Positions 27,161 to 35,316 of a DNA stretch of 64,000 nt are shown here, piece by piece; the first letter of the stretch is position 1, and the number at the start of each line of letters is the position of its first letter. The notes under the pieces are model-generated. The model searched no databases. It worked only from the letters and a program-made list of their open reading frames with translations, and was not told where the DNA came from. The translations under genes were made by a program, and so were the position numbers. The stretch is from Kribbella sp. ALI-6-A. GTDB taxonomy: Bacteria; Actinomycetota; Actinomycetes; Propionibacteriales; Kribbellaceae. The stretch lies in NCBI RefSeq assembly GCF_001984195.1, contig NZ_MTQN01000007.1:1-64000 (forward strand). The letters are read 5' to 3'.

Positions 27161-27580
27161 ATGAGTGAGCCACAGAGTTTCTACGACGCCGTCGGCGGGG
27201 CCGAGACGTTCCGCCGGCTGATCGCGGCGTTCTACCGCGGCGTCGCGGCCGACCCGGTCCTGCGCCCGATGTACCCGGAGGAGGACCTCGGCCCGGCCGA
27301 GGACCGGTTCCGGATGTTCCTGGAGCAGTACTGGGGCGGGCCGAAGATCTACTCCGAGCAGCGCGGGCACCCCCGGCTGCGGATGCGGCACAACCCGTTC
27401 GCCGTCACCCCGAGCGCGCGGGACCGCTGGCTCGGCCACATGCGGGCCGCCCTCGACGAGATCGCGCTGCCGCCGGATCGCGACGAGGAGATCTGGAAGT
27501 ACATGGTGATGGCGGCGCACAGCATGGTGAACACCGACGAACCGCAGTACCCCGGCGCGATCGACGTGTCCGGAAGCTGA
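27161..27580 (+). CDS. glbO: group II truncated hemoglobin (GlbO-like)
   Basis: The protein has 139 residues and is close to Mycobacterium GlbO: YWGGPKIYSEQRGHPRLRMRHNPF is almost unchanged. Key haem-pocket residues are present: Tyr25 (B10), Tyr38 (CD1 in MYPE), proximal His77 (F8) and Trp90 (G8). It binds O2 and may handle peroxide or NO. It is downstream of the thioesterase pair and upstream of an OsmC peroxidase gene, which fits a stress role. Confidence 0.95.
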   Translation: MSEPQSFYDAVGGAETFRRLIAAFYRGVAADPVLRPMYPEEDLGPAEDRFRMFLEQYWGGPKIYSEQRGHPRLRMRHNPFAVTPSARDRWLGHMRAALDEIALPPDRDEEIWKYMVMAAHSMVNTDEPQYPGAIDVSGS

Positions 27581-27609
27581 TCGATCCTCTCGAAGGAGAA
27601 ACCACGAGT

Positions 27610-28038
27610 ATGGCAACCACTCGCACCGCCAAGGCCCACTGGGAAGGCTCGCTGATGGAGGGCGCCGGTCAGGTCGCGCTCACGTCGTCCGGCATCGGGA
27701 CCTACGACGTTTCGTGGGCCTCCCGGGCGAACGAGGCCAACGGCAAGACCAGCCCCGAGGAACTGATCGCGGCGGCGCACTCGACCTGCTTCTCGATGGC
27801 CCTGTCGCACGCGCTGGCCGGCGCCGGCCACGCGCCGGAGTCGATCGACACCACCGCGGACGTCACCTTCCAGCCCGGCGAGGGCATCACCGGCATCGTG
27901 CTCTCGGTCAACGGCAAGGTGCCCGGCCTGACCGCCGAGCAGTTCGCCGAGTTCGCCGAGGACGCCAAGAAGAACTGCCCGGTCTCGCAGGCACTGACCG
28001 GTACGACGATCACGCTGGACGTCACCTTCGCGGCCTGA
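27610..28038 (+). CDS. OsmC-family peroxiredoxin
   Basis: The protein has 142 residues. Cys60 (in AAAHSTCFSMALSHAL) and Cys123 (in KKNCPVSQAL) are the two catalytic thiols. SPEELIAAAHS is the conserved substrate-pocket helix. It reduces organic or inorganic hydroperoxides, with electrons probably from a dithiol such as lipoyl or mycothiol systems. The start follows AAGGAG. It forms an apparent unit with glbO (29 bases apart). A strong terminator follows. Confidence 0.95.
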   Translation: MATTRTAKAHWEGSLMEGAGQVALTSSGIGTYDVSWASRANEANGKTSPEELIAAAHSTCFSMALSHALAGAGHAPESIDTTADVTFQPGEGITGIVLSVNGKVPGLTAEQFAEFAEDAKKNCPVSQALTGTTITLDVTFAA

Positions 28039-28052
28039 CGTTCCCAGTACGC

Positions 28053-28091
28053 CGAACGGCGCCGGCCCCTGTGGGGGTTCGGCGCCGTTCG
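28053..28091 (+). terminator. hairpin terminator after osmC
   Basis: CGAACGGCGCC (28053-28063) pairs perfectly with GGCGCCGTTCG (28081-28091). The loop contains a further GCCCC/GGGGT pairing. It lies between the convergent osmC and MscS genes and probably serves both. Confidence 0.8.
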
Positions 28092-28107
28092 AGGTTTGTG
28101 GGTGGTG

Positions 28108-28965
28108 TCAGTCGACCGGCACGTGCCCGTCGGCCGGGCGGGACTGGGCCGGCTCGGAAGCGGCGGTCGAGGTCGCGGCGGCGGAGGCGGAGGTTGAGCC
28201 GGACGACGAGGTGGCCGGCTCGGCGGGGGCCTCGACCGGCTGGAGCCCGTCCTCCTTCTCGGCGGCCGAGCCGACGCCGGTGGGGCCGCCGGCCGGGTCG
28301 CGGTTGGTCATGTTGCCGATCCGCAGGACCTCGCCGTTGCGCACGTACCAGATCGTGCCGTCCTCGCCGCGCAGGCGGGTGACGCGCAGGCCGACGGCCT
28401 CGACGACGCCGGTGGCCTTCTCCATGTCGATCAGGTCGCCGACGCCGTACTGGTCCTCGAAGATCATGAAGATGCCGGCCAGGAAGTCCTTGACCAGCGT
28501 CTGGGCGCCGAAGCCGAGCGCGACACCGATGATGCTCGCCGACGCGACCACCGGCAGGATGTTGAAGCCGAGCTCGGCCAGCACCATCACGACCGTGACG
28601 GCGGTCAGCACGATGGTCACCGCGCTGCACAGCAGCGAGGCGATGGTCTCCGCGCGCTGGGCCCGGCGCTCGTTGGCCAGCGTGTTCTCGACGAACCCCT
28701 GGCCGATCTTCGACTTGGCCAGGACTCCGGCCACGGCGCCGTTGCCGGTCCGCCGGGCGAAGCGCCGGATCGCCTTGTGCAGCAGCCAGCGCAGCACGAA
28801 GAAGGCCAGGATCAGCCCGGCGATCCTGGCCGGGACCATGACGATCTGGTCGGTCACTTCGAGCCGGCCGTCGTTGCCGCGGCGGAAGAACGTCGGGAAC
28901 TGCTCCGGCAGGGAAAGCAGGGGGTGACTGAGCAGGGACACGGGGTGACTGAGCAGAATAGGCAT
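28108..28965 (-). CDS. MscS-family mechanosensitive channel, short form
   Basis: The protein has 285 residues. One membrane helix lies near 45-60 and two more near 105-150, the last with the pore-lining pattern SASIIGVALGFGAQTLVKDFLAGIFMIFEDQYGVGDLIDM. The beta domain runs to about residue 225 (VRNGEVLRIGNMTNRDP). The usual alpha/beta C-terminal cage is missing; in its place is a 60-residue low-complexity tail rich in Ala, Ser, Pro and Glu. It releases solutes on hypo-osmotic shock. A repeated GGTGACTGAGCAG near 28921-28955 encodes LLSHPVSLLSHPLL at the N-terminus. Confidence 0.9.
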   Translation of the reverse strand: MPILLSHPVSLLSHPLLSLPEQFPTFFRRGNDGRLEVTDQIVMVPARIAGLILAFFVLRWLLHKAIRRFARRTGNGAVAGVLAKSKIGQGFVENTLANERRAQRAETIASLLCSAVTIVLTAVTVVMVLAELGFNILPVVASASIIGVALGFGAQTLVKDFLAGIFMIFEDQYGVGDLIDMEKATGVVEAVGLRVTRLRGEDGTIWYVRNGEVLRIGNMTNRDPAGGPTGVGSAAEKEDGLQPVEAPAEPATSSSGSTSASAAATSTAASEPAQSRPADGHVPVD

Positions 28966-29032
28966 CTCGCCGCCCTACTGTAGTGACACCGCCTGAGTTC
29001 ACCGAACCACCCGCGAGGAGGAACGACGGTCT

Positions 29033-30052
29033 ATGCCGAGCAGGCTGGATGACGAACTCAAGCGCCTGGTGAGTGCCGGAGTGCTGCGCCAGTACCAGGC
29101 GGACGCGCTCCGTGACGCGGCGGACGCGGACCGCGCTCGAGCAGCCTCCAGTCCCGGTGCGCTTCCTGTGCCGGAGCCTTCGTCGGCCAAGTCCAAGCAA
29201 GAAGCCAAAGCCGTCCAGCCACGCCCCGATCCGCCGCACAGCTCAGCGCTGATGGAGGTGCTCGGCTACATCGGCGGCGCGCTGCTGCTCGGTGCGGTTG
29301 CTCTCCTGACGGTGGCCAACTGGGGTGAGATGGGTCGTGCCGCCCGCATCACCACCGGCACCAGCGCGGCTGTGATCCTCCTGGCCGCCGCCGTCGTGCT
29401 CGCGCTGTTCCGCCGCCGCGAACAGCTCAGCTCCGCGCTGGCCTCGCTCGGCTGCTGCGTCGCCGGCTTCGCCACGTACGTCGCGATCGAGGGCGAGGCG
29501 GGCCGGATCGCCGGTGTCGCCGTCGCGCTCGCACTGGCCGTGGTCGGGATCTGGTGGTTGCGGGGATCGTCCTTGCTGGTGGCGATGTTCGGGATCCTCG
29601 CTGTCGGTGTGCTGGTGATCACCTCCGACGTCCTGACACCGGACGAGAGCGTGCACACCAACAGCGCGGGCATCGCCGGCACCGGGTTCATCCTGGTCGC
29701 CTTCGTGCTGGCCATGGTCGGTCTGGTGCGCGACCAGGTGACGTCGTGGTCGCTGGCCGGCGCGGCGATGTTCAGCTCGTCCATCTGCTGGCTGATCCAG
29801 GACCGCGGCGAGGTGATGGCGCTCGCCGTCGGTACGGCAGGCCCGGCCGCGCTACTGGTCGCCTACGGCCGAGTGCACGCGTCGGCGTACGCGGTGGTCG
29901 GCTGCGCGATCCTGCTGGTCATCTGGCCGACCGCGCTCTACCAGCTCACCGGAAACGTCGCCGGTGTGGCCATCGGCCTGGTGATCGCCAGCGCGGGCCT
30001 GCTGGTCGCCGTACTGGTGCTGTCTCGTCGTCAGCGGAGGACTCCCGCGTGA
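29033..30052 (+). CDS. DUF2157-like polytopic membrane protein
   Basis: The protein has 339 residues. The N-terminal 70 residues are soluble and acidic/basic (RLDDELKRLVSAGVLRQYQADAL, a DUF2157-type start), followed by about nine membrane helices from residue 74 on. The function is unknown. The ATG at 29033 follows GAGGAGG. Its stop overlaps the start of the D-amino-acid oxidase gene (GTGA), so the two are co-translated. Confidence 0.8.
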   Translation: MPSRLDDELKRLVSAGVLRQYQADALRDAADADRARAASSPGALPVPEPSSAKSKQEAKAVQPRPDPPHSSALMEVLGYIGGALLLGAVALLTVANWGEMGRAARITTGTSAAVILLAAAVVLALFRRREQLSSALASLGCCVAGFATYVAIEGEAGRIAGVAVALALAVVGIWWLRGSSLLVAMFGILAVGVLVITSDVLTPDESVHTNSAGIAGTGFILVAFVLAMVGLVRDQVTSWSLAGAAMFSSSICWLIQDRGEVMALAVGTAGPAALLVAYGRVHASAYAVVGCAILLVIWPTALYQLTGNVAGVAIGLVIASAGLLVAVLVLSRRQRRTPA

Positions 30053-30990
30053 GAGTCGTGGTGCTCGGCGCAGGCATCAGCGGCCTGTCCACCGCGCTCG
30101 TGCTGCGTGAGCGCGGCGAGGACGTCGTCGTGGTGAGCGCCGACGCGACCGAGGCGACCACCTCCCACCTGGCGGCGGCGATCTGGTTCCCCACCTCGGC
30201 AGGGCCGGCCGACAAGGTCGCCGCCTGGGGCAGTACGACGTACGACGTGCTCGCGGCCGAAGCGGAGCGTGGCATGCCCGGTGTCGTGATGCGGGAGTCG
30301 CTCGTGGTCTACCGCGACGAGCCGGGCCCCCAGCCCTGGACCGATGCGGTCGGTGAGGTGCGGGCAGCTCGACCCGACGAGCTCCCCGCCGGCTACTCCC
30401 ACGGGCTGCGCTTCGCCGTCCCCCTGGTCGAGATGCCGACCTACCTGCCGCGGCTCCACCAGCGCTACCTGGACACCGGCGGCCAGCACGTCGTACGCCG
30501 GGTCGCTGCCCTCACCGACCTGCTCGACCTGGCCCCCGACGTGATCGTCAATTGCGCCGGTCTCGCCGCCGGGCGACTGGTCGGCGACAGTACGACGTAC
30601 CCGATCCGCGGCCAGATCGTCCGGGTGCGCAATCCCGGGCTCACGCTGTCCGTGCGCGACGAGCACCACCCGGGCGGCCGGGCCTACGTCCACCCGCGCA
30701 CCGACGACTGCATCCTCGGCGGCACGCTGGACCAGGGCGTCTGGGACACCACTGTCGACGATGCGACCACTGCCGCGATCGTGGCGCGCTGCGCGGACCT
30801 GGTTCCCGCACTGGCCGACGCGGAGGTCATCGAGGCGCTGGTGGGTCTGCGCCCGGGCCGGCCCGAGGTCCGGCTGGAGCGGGACGAGCAGCTCGTTCCC
30901 GGCGTACCGGTCGTGCACAACTACGGCCATGGTGGCAGTGGCATCACTCTGGGCTGGGGATGCGCTCAGGAGGCGGCGGCACTCGTTTGA
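30049..30990 (+). CDS. D-amino-acid oxidase (FAD)
   Basis: The protein has 313 residues. The FAD dinucleotide motif VVVLGAGISGLSTALVLRERG (about residues 4-23) is followed by the DAAO-specific TTSHLAAAIWFPT, VVNCAGLAAGRL-type and the C-terminal NYGHGGSGITLGWGCA block. The substrate carboxylate-binding Arg is in GLRPGRPEVRLE. It oxidises neutral D-amino acids to 2-oxo acids with H2O2. GTG at 30049 is used; the longer frame upstream lies inside the DUF2157 gene. Confidence 0.93.
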   Translation: MRVVVLGAGISGLSTALVLRERGEDVVVVSADATEATTSHLAAAIWFPTSAGPADKVAAWGSTTYDVLAAEAERGMPGVVMRESLVVYRDEPGPQPWTDAVGEVRAARPDELPAGYSHGLRFAVPLVEMPTYLPRLHQRYLDTGGQHVVRRVAALTDLLDLAPDVIVNCAGLAAGRLVGDSTTYPIRGQIVRVRNPGLTLSVRDEHHPGGRAYVHPRTDDCILGGTLDQGVWDTTVDDATTAAIVARCADLVPALADAEVIEALVGLRPGRPEVRLERDEQLVPGVPVVHNYGHGGSGITLGWGCAQEAAALV

Positions 30991-31069
30991 CCTGATGCAG
31001 CGCAGGTTTGTGCGCCACGCGGCGCGCTGCGTTCTGCTCCAGGGCCGGAGATACGGCAGACTCGCACGC

Positions 31070-33187
31070 GTGACTGCTCCCACTCCGGCCCTTGTCGAGC
31101 TAGCGGTCGCCCATGGCGTGGCGACGGAGTACTGGGACTGGCGAGGCAAACATGTGCAGGTCTCCCGCGAGGTCGTGTCGGCTGTGCTCGCCGCACTCGG
31201 TGTGGACGCGTCGACACCGGCCAAGGCCGCCGATGCGCTCGCCGAGCACCAGCTGAACCGCTGGCGCCGCGTGCTGCCCGCCACGGTGGTGATGCGCGAG
31301 GGCTGGACGCCCTGGTTCCCGGTGCACCTGCCGCACGGCTCCACCGTCGAGGTGTGGCTGGACCTGGAGGACGGCGGCCAGCGCCGCGACGTCCCGCAGC
31401 AGGCGAAGTGGGTCGAGCCGGAGTGGGTCGACGGCGTACAGATCGGCGAGGCGACGTTCCAGCTGCCGGGTGACCTGCCGCTCGGCTACCACCAGCTCTG
31501 CGCCCGGATCGGCAGCAGTCCGGAGGTCCACACCGGGACGGTGATCGTCACGCCGCAGCGACTCGAGCCGCAGAAGCTGGAGCGCACCTGGGGCTGGGTG
31601 CTGCAGCTTTACTCGGTCCGCTCGCGCCGGTCGTGGGGGATCGGTGACCTGCACGACCTGGCCGACCTCGCCGCCTGGTCGGCCGGCGACCTGGGCGCCG
31701 GGTTCGTGCTGATCAATCCGCTGCACGCCGCCGAGACGGCCGGGCGGATGGAGCCTTCGCCGTACCTGCCGGCCTCGCGGCGCTTCGCGAACCCGATCTA
31801 CCTGCGGATCGAGGACATCGAGGAGTACGGCGACCTGGCGCCGGCCGAGCGGGACCGGGTGCGCGTCCTCGGGCTGCAGAGCAGGGCGCTGAACGAGGAC
31901 GCCGACGCGATCGACCGGGACACTGTCTGGGCCGCGAAGCGGGAAGCCCTGCAACTGCTGTTCGGCGTCCGGCCCTCGATCGGCCGGATCGCGGAGTACG
32001 GCAAGTACTGCGACCGCGAGGGCCAGGGCCTGATCGACTTCGCCACCTGGGCGGCGATCGCCGATGTGCACGGACCCGAGTGGAGCAAGTGGCCGGAGGA
32101 GCTGCGCGACCCGGCCGCGCCGGCCGTTGTTGCCTTCCGCAACGACAATCCCGACGCGGTGGAGTTCCATTGCTGGCTGCAGTGGCAGCTCGACGAGCAG
32201 CTCGCCCGGACCCAGGCCCGGGCGAAGAACGCCGGCATGCAGCTCGGCGTCGTGCACGACCTCGCTGTCGGCGTACACCCGGACGGCGCCGACGCGTGGG
32301 CGCTGCAGAACGTGCTCGCGACCGGCATCCACGTCGGTGCTCCGCCGGACGCCTTCAACCAGCAGGGCCAGGACTGGTCCCAGCCGCCCTGGCGCCCCGA
32401 CGCCCTGGCCGAGACCGGGTACGCCGCGTGGCGTGAGCTGGTCCGCGCTCAGCTGCGGCACGGCGGCGGCCTGCGGATCGACCACATCCTCGGCATGTTC
32501 CGGCTGTGGTGGGTGACCTCGGACGAGAGCCCGAACGAAGGCACGTACGTGCGCTACGACCACGAAGCGCTGATCGGCATCCTCGTGCTGGAGGCCGCGC
32601 GGGCCGGTGTCGTCGTGGTGGGGGAGGACCTCGGCACGGTCGAGCCGTGGGTTCGCGACTACCTCACCGAGCGCGGTGTGCTCGGCACGTCGGTGCTCTG
32701 GTTCGAGCGGGACGCCGACGGCAAGCCGCTGGCGCCGGAGCTGTGGCGTGAGCTCTGCCTGGCGACGGTGACGACCCATGACCTGCCGCCGACCGCCGGG
32801 TACCTCGCCGGTGACCACGTCGAGCTGCGCGACCGACTGGGCCTACTGGCCCGGCCGGTGGCCGAGGAGCTCGCCGTCGACGAGGCGGATCGGGACGCCT
32901 GGCTGGCTGCGCTGCGCGAGCGCCACCTGCTGTCCGGCCACGAAGGTGAGGTCGAGCGGATCGTCGAGGCGCTGCACCGGTACGTCGCGCACACGCCGGC
33001 CAAGCTCATCGGCGTCGCGCTGGCCGACGCCGTCGGCGAGCGCCGGACGCAGAACCAGCCGGGCACCACCGACGAGTACCCGAACTGGCGGGTCCCGCTG
33101 GGCGGGCCCGACGGACTGCCGGTCCTGATCGAGGACCTGCCCAACAACACCCGCCTGCGCCGCCTGATCGGCGTACTGGGGCACTAG
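31070..33187 (+). CDS. malQ: 4-alpha-glucanotransferase
   Basis: The protein has 705 residues, the length of actinobacterial GH77 enzymes that carry an extra N-terminal beta domain (about 1-190). The catalytic barrel has WGIGDLHDLADL, SPYLPASRRFANPIYL, nucleophile Asp471 in LRIDHILGMFRLWW, acid/base Glu519 in VVVGEDLGTV and Asp571 in TTHDLPPTAGY. It disproportionates maltodextrins during glycogen and maltose use. GTG at 31070 is the likely start; the frame upstream overlaps the oxidase gene. No other maltose genes are adjacent. Confidence 0.95.
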   Translation: MTAPTPALVELAVAHGVATEYWDWRGKHVQVSREVVSAVLAALGVDASTPAKAADALAEHQLNRWRRVLPATVVMREGWTPWFPVHLPHGSTVEVWLDLEDGGQRRDVPQQAKWVEPEWVDGVQIGEATFQLPGDLPLGYHQLCARIGSSPEVHTGTVIVTPQRLEPQKLERTWGWVLQLYSVRSRRSWGIGDLHDLADLAAWSAGDLGAGFVLINPLHAAETAGRMEPSPYLPASRRFANPIYLRIEDIEEYGDLAPAERDRVRVLGLQSRALNEDADAIDRDTVWAAKREALQLLFGVRPSIGRIAEYGKYCDREGQGLIDFATWAAIADVHGPEWSKWPEELRDPAAPAVVAFRNDNPDAVEFHCWLQWQLDEQLARTQARAKNAGMQLGVVHDLAVGVHPDGADAWALQNVLATGIHVGAPPDAFNQQGQDWSQPPWRPDALAETGYAAWRELVRAQLRHGGGLRIDHILGMFRLWWVTSDESPNEGTYVRYDHEALIGILVLEAARAGVVVVGEDLGTVEPWVRDYLTERGVLGTSVLWFERDADGKPLAPELWRELCLATVTTHDLPPTAGYLAGDHVELRDRLGLLARPVAEELAVDEADRDAWLAALRERHLLSGHEGEVERIVEALHRYVAHTPAKLIGVALADAVGERRTQNQPGTTDEYPNWRVPLGGPDGLPVLIEDLPNNTRLRRLIGVLGH

Positions 33188-33217
33188 TTCGCAACTTTCC
33201 GTCAGCAGCTGCTCACG

Positions 33218-33255
33218 AACCGTTGACAATAGATTTGAACGGTTGTTATCTATTG
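33218..33255 (+). promoter_or_regulatory. LPMO promoter with two interlocking inverted repeats
   Basis: TTGACA (33223-33228) with a 17-base spacer leads to TTATCT (33246-33251). Over this promoter lie two inverted repeats, each with a 13-base gap: AACCGTT (33218-33224) with AACGGTT (33238-33244), and CAATAGAT (33227-33234) with ATCTATTG (33248-33255). This AT-rich island is conspicuous. It suggests substrate or catabolite control of the oxidase downstream. It does not match the DasR consensus. Confidence 0.6.
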
Positions 33256-33319
33256 CCCACGAAGGCGCCTTCCTTTTTCCGTACCGCCCCCCTTGAACGG
33301 AAACCGAAGGAGTGTCCGC

Positions 33320-33916
33320 ATGAAGCGAGCACGCAGGATCAGCCTGGCCGGAATCGCGATCGGCGCGATGGCACTGACCGCCGTCACCGCGGTGCCGACC
33401 GCCTACGGGCACGGCTACACGACCTCACCGACCAGCCGGGCCAAGCACTGCGCCAACGGCACCGTCACCAACTGCGGCCAGATCCAGTGGGAACCGCAGA
33501 GCACCGAGGGGCCGAAGGGCTTCCCGAACGCCGGTCCCGCCGACGGCAAGCTCTGTTCGGCCGGCATCGCCGCGTTCTCCCAGCTGGACGACCAGCGTGG
33601 TGGCGCCTGGCCGACGACCCAGCTCAACTCCGGCTCGTTCCACACGTTCAGCTGGACGCTGACCGCCGCCCACGCGACGACGGACTTCAAGTACTACATC
33701 ACCAAGCAGGGCTGGAACCAGAACGCTCCGCTGACCCGCTCGGCGCTGGAGCTGACGCCGTTCCTGACCGTACCGTTCAACGGAGCCCGGCCGGGCTTCC
33801 AGGTCTCGCACTCCGGCCAGCTGCCGAACCGGAGCGGCCGGCACATGATCCTCGCCGTCTGGACCATCGCCGACACCGCGAACGCCTTCTACCAGTGCTC
33901 GGACGTCCGGTTCTGA
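33320..33916 (+). CDS. secreted AA10 lytic polysaccharide monooxygenase (chitin/cellulose-binding)
   Basis: The protein has 198 residues. The signal peptide (MKRARRISLAG to about residue 30) should be cut before His31 (AYG|HGYTTSP), which exposes the N-terminal His of the copper histidine brace. The second brace His is His118 (LTAAHATTDFKYY). The C-terminus ANAFYQCSDVRF is the usual AA10 end. It is a single domain with no carbohydrate-binding module. It oxidatively cleaves crystalline chitin or cellulose outside the cell. The ATG at 33320 follows GAAGGAG. Confidence 0.95.
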   Translation: MKRARRISLAGIAIGAMALTAVTAVPTAYGHGYTTSPTSRAKHCANGTVTNCGQIQWEPQSTEGPKGFPNAGPADGKLCSAGIAAFSQLDDQRGGAWPTTQLNSGSFHTFSWTLTAAHATTDFKYYITKQGWNQNAPLTRSALELTPFLTVPFNGARPGFQVSHSGQLPNRSGRHMILAVWTIADTANAFYQCSDVRF

Positions 33917-33931
33917 GCCGTCACCGATCCA

Positions 33932-33974
33932 GGCACTCCTCGGAACCTTCCGCCCCGGGGTTTCGAGGAGTGCC
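33932..33974 (+). terminator. hairpin terminator after the LPMO gene
   Basis: GGCACTCCTCG (33932-33942) pairs perfectly with CGAGGAGTGCC (33964-33974), with partial pairing inside the loop. It begins 16 bases after the stop. Confidence 0.8.
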
Positions 33975-34014
33975 GGTCGCGGCCCGACGATCGTGATGGC
34001 CTAGGCTTCGGACC

Positions 34015-34296
34015 GTGATCTCTCTGCTCTCCGGCCACACCCTGCTGGTGTTCGTCGGCATCCCGGCGCTGGTCATCGCGGTGGTGACCCTGCTGGTCTT
34101 CGCGTCCTCGATCGCGCGCGGCCCGCGGTACCGTCCGGGACTGTCCTGGTGGGCCCCGCCGGTGTGGATCAACGGTCCGGCGACGACCAAGCCGGACCCG
34201 GCCAACCTGCCCGAGCTCCCGGCCGGCAGCACCCCGACCGCGACCGCCGCGCGCGGCGTCGCCCGTTCGACCGGAGGCGCAAGTGCCAGCTGGTGA
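34015..34296 (+). CDS. small membrane protein
   Basis: The protein has 93 residues. One long membrane helix (about residues 8-32) is followed by a basic/aromatic segment (RGPRYRPGLSWWAPPVWING) and a Pro/Thr/Ala-rich tail. It overlaps the following gene by 14 bases and is therefore coupled to it. The function is unknown. GTG at 34015 is the start and the transcript may be short-leadered. Confidence 0.65.
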   Translation: MISLLSGHTLLVFVGIPALVIAVVTLLVFASSIARGPRYRPGLSWWAPPVWINGPATTKPDPANLPELPAGSTPTATAARGVARSTGGASASW

Positions 34297-34681
34297 CGCT
34301 TTCACCCACGACCAGCTGCTCGACATCGAGCGCGCGGTCCGGCACGCCGAGGCGGCCTCCGGCCTGCACTTCTCGGTGTACGTCGGCGGCGCCGACTCCG
34401 AGACCCGGCCGTTCGCGGTCGAGCTGCTGAACGAGCTGCCCGACCCCGACCGCTCCGTGCTGGTGTACGTCGACCCGGCCGGCCGCCGGCTGGAGATCGT
34501 CACCGGCGCGACCGCCAAGCGGCAGCTGTCCGACCACTCGGCCGGACTGGCCGCGCTGGCCATGCAGACGTCGTTCGCCGCGGGCGACCTGACCGGCGGT
34601 CTGGTCACCGGTGTCCAGCAGCTCGGCGACCACGCGCACCAGGCGCCGCTGCTGCACGCGAACGAGCCGCACCAGCAGTAA
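34283..34681 (+). CDS. DUF5130-like (TPM-domain-related) protein
   Basis: The protein has 132 residues, soluble. FTHDQLLDIERAVRHAEAASGLHFSVYVGG and SVLVYVDPAGRRLEIVTGATAKRQLSD are typical of the small actinobacterial DUF5130 / TPM-phosphatase-like family. The function is unknown. GTG at 34283 follows GGAGG. It is coupled by overlap to the membrane protein before it, which suggests that the two act together at the membrane. Confidence 0.75.
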   Translation: MPAGDAFTHDQLLDIERAVRHAEAASGLHFSVYVGGADSETRPFAVELLNELPDPDRSVLVYVDPAGRRLEIVTGATAKRQLSDHSAGLAALAMQTSFAAGDLTGGLVTGVQQLGDHAHQAPLLHANEPHQQ

Positions 34682-34722
34682 ACGGTTCGGCGATCGCGGC
34701 TCCGCTCGGGTAAAAAGCTCCG

Positions 34723-35316
34723 GTGACCACTCCACGCCTCAAGCCGACCGAACTGAAGGCCGGCGACCTTTTGCTGCGCCCGTTCCTGCCCGCGGACGAG
34801 CCGGCGATCGCCGTCGCGCTGACCGATCCCCAGATCCTTCGCTGGACGGCCGGCAACGCGGTGGTCCAGCTGCCGGCCGCACAGCGCGCCAAGGGCTGGC
34901 TGGAGCCGCGGCTGCGAGCCTGGACGCTCGGCAACGCGGTGTTCGCGGTCGCCGATCTCGCGTCGGGGGACCTGCTCGGCTCGGTGACGCTACGGGACGT
35001 TCACCGCGTCCCTGACCAGGCGGTGGCGGCGTACTGGGTGACCCCGGCGGCACGCGGTCGCCGGGTGGCGGCCCGCGCGCTGGACGCGGCGGCGCGATGG
35101 GCGTTCGGTCCGCAGTCCGCCGACGGCCTCGGCCTGCACCGGATCTCGCTCGACCACGCGCTGGTCAACGAGGGGTCCTGCCGGGTCGCGACCGCCGCCG
35201 GCTTCCAGCTCGAAGGCGTGATGCGCGAGTACTACGTCGAGCTCTCCGGCCGGCGGCACGACTCACACCTGCATGCCCGGCTCGCCACCGACCCGGGCCT
35301 GCAGGTCAGGGCCTGA
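34723..35316 (+). CDS. GNAT acetyltransferase (RimJ/RimL type)
   Basis: The protein has 197 residues. LLLRPFLPADEPAIAVALTDP at the N-terminus and VAAYWVTPAARGRRVAARALDAAARWAFG (acetyl-CoA loop, about residues 105-133), then LHRISLDHALVNEGSCRVATAAGFQLEGVMRE, are the RimJ/L pattern. The substrate may be a protein N-terminus or a small amine. GTG at 34723. It is convergent with the gene at 35306 and overlaps it by 11 bases. Confidence 0.9.
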   Translation: MTTPRLKPTELKAGDLLLRPFLPADEPAIAVALTDPQILRWTAGNAVVQLPAAQRAKGWLEPRLRAWTLGNAVFAVADLASGDLLGSVTLRDVHRVPDQAVAAYWVTPAARGRRVAARALDAAARWAFGPQSADGLGLHRISLDHALVNEGSCRVATAAGFQLEGVMREYYVELSGRRHDSHLHARLATDPGLQVRA

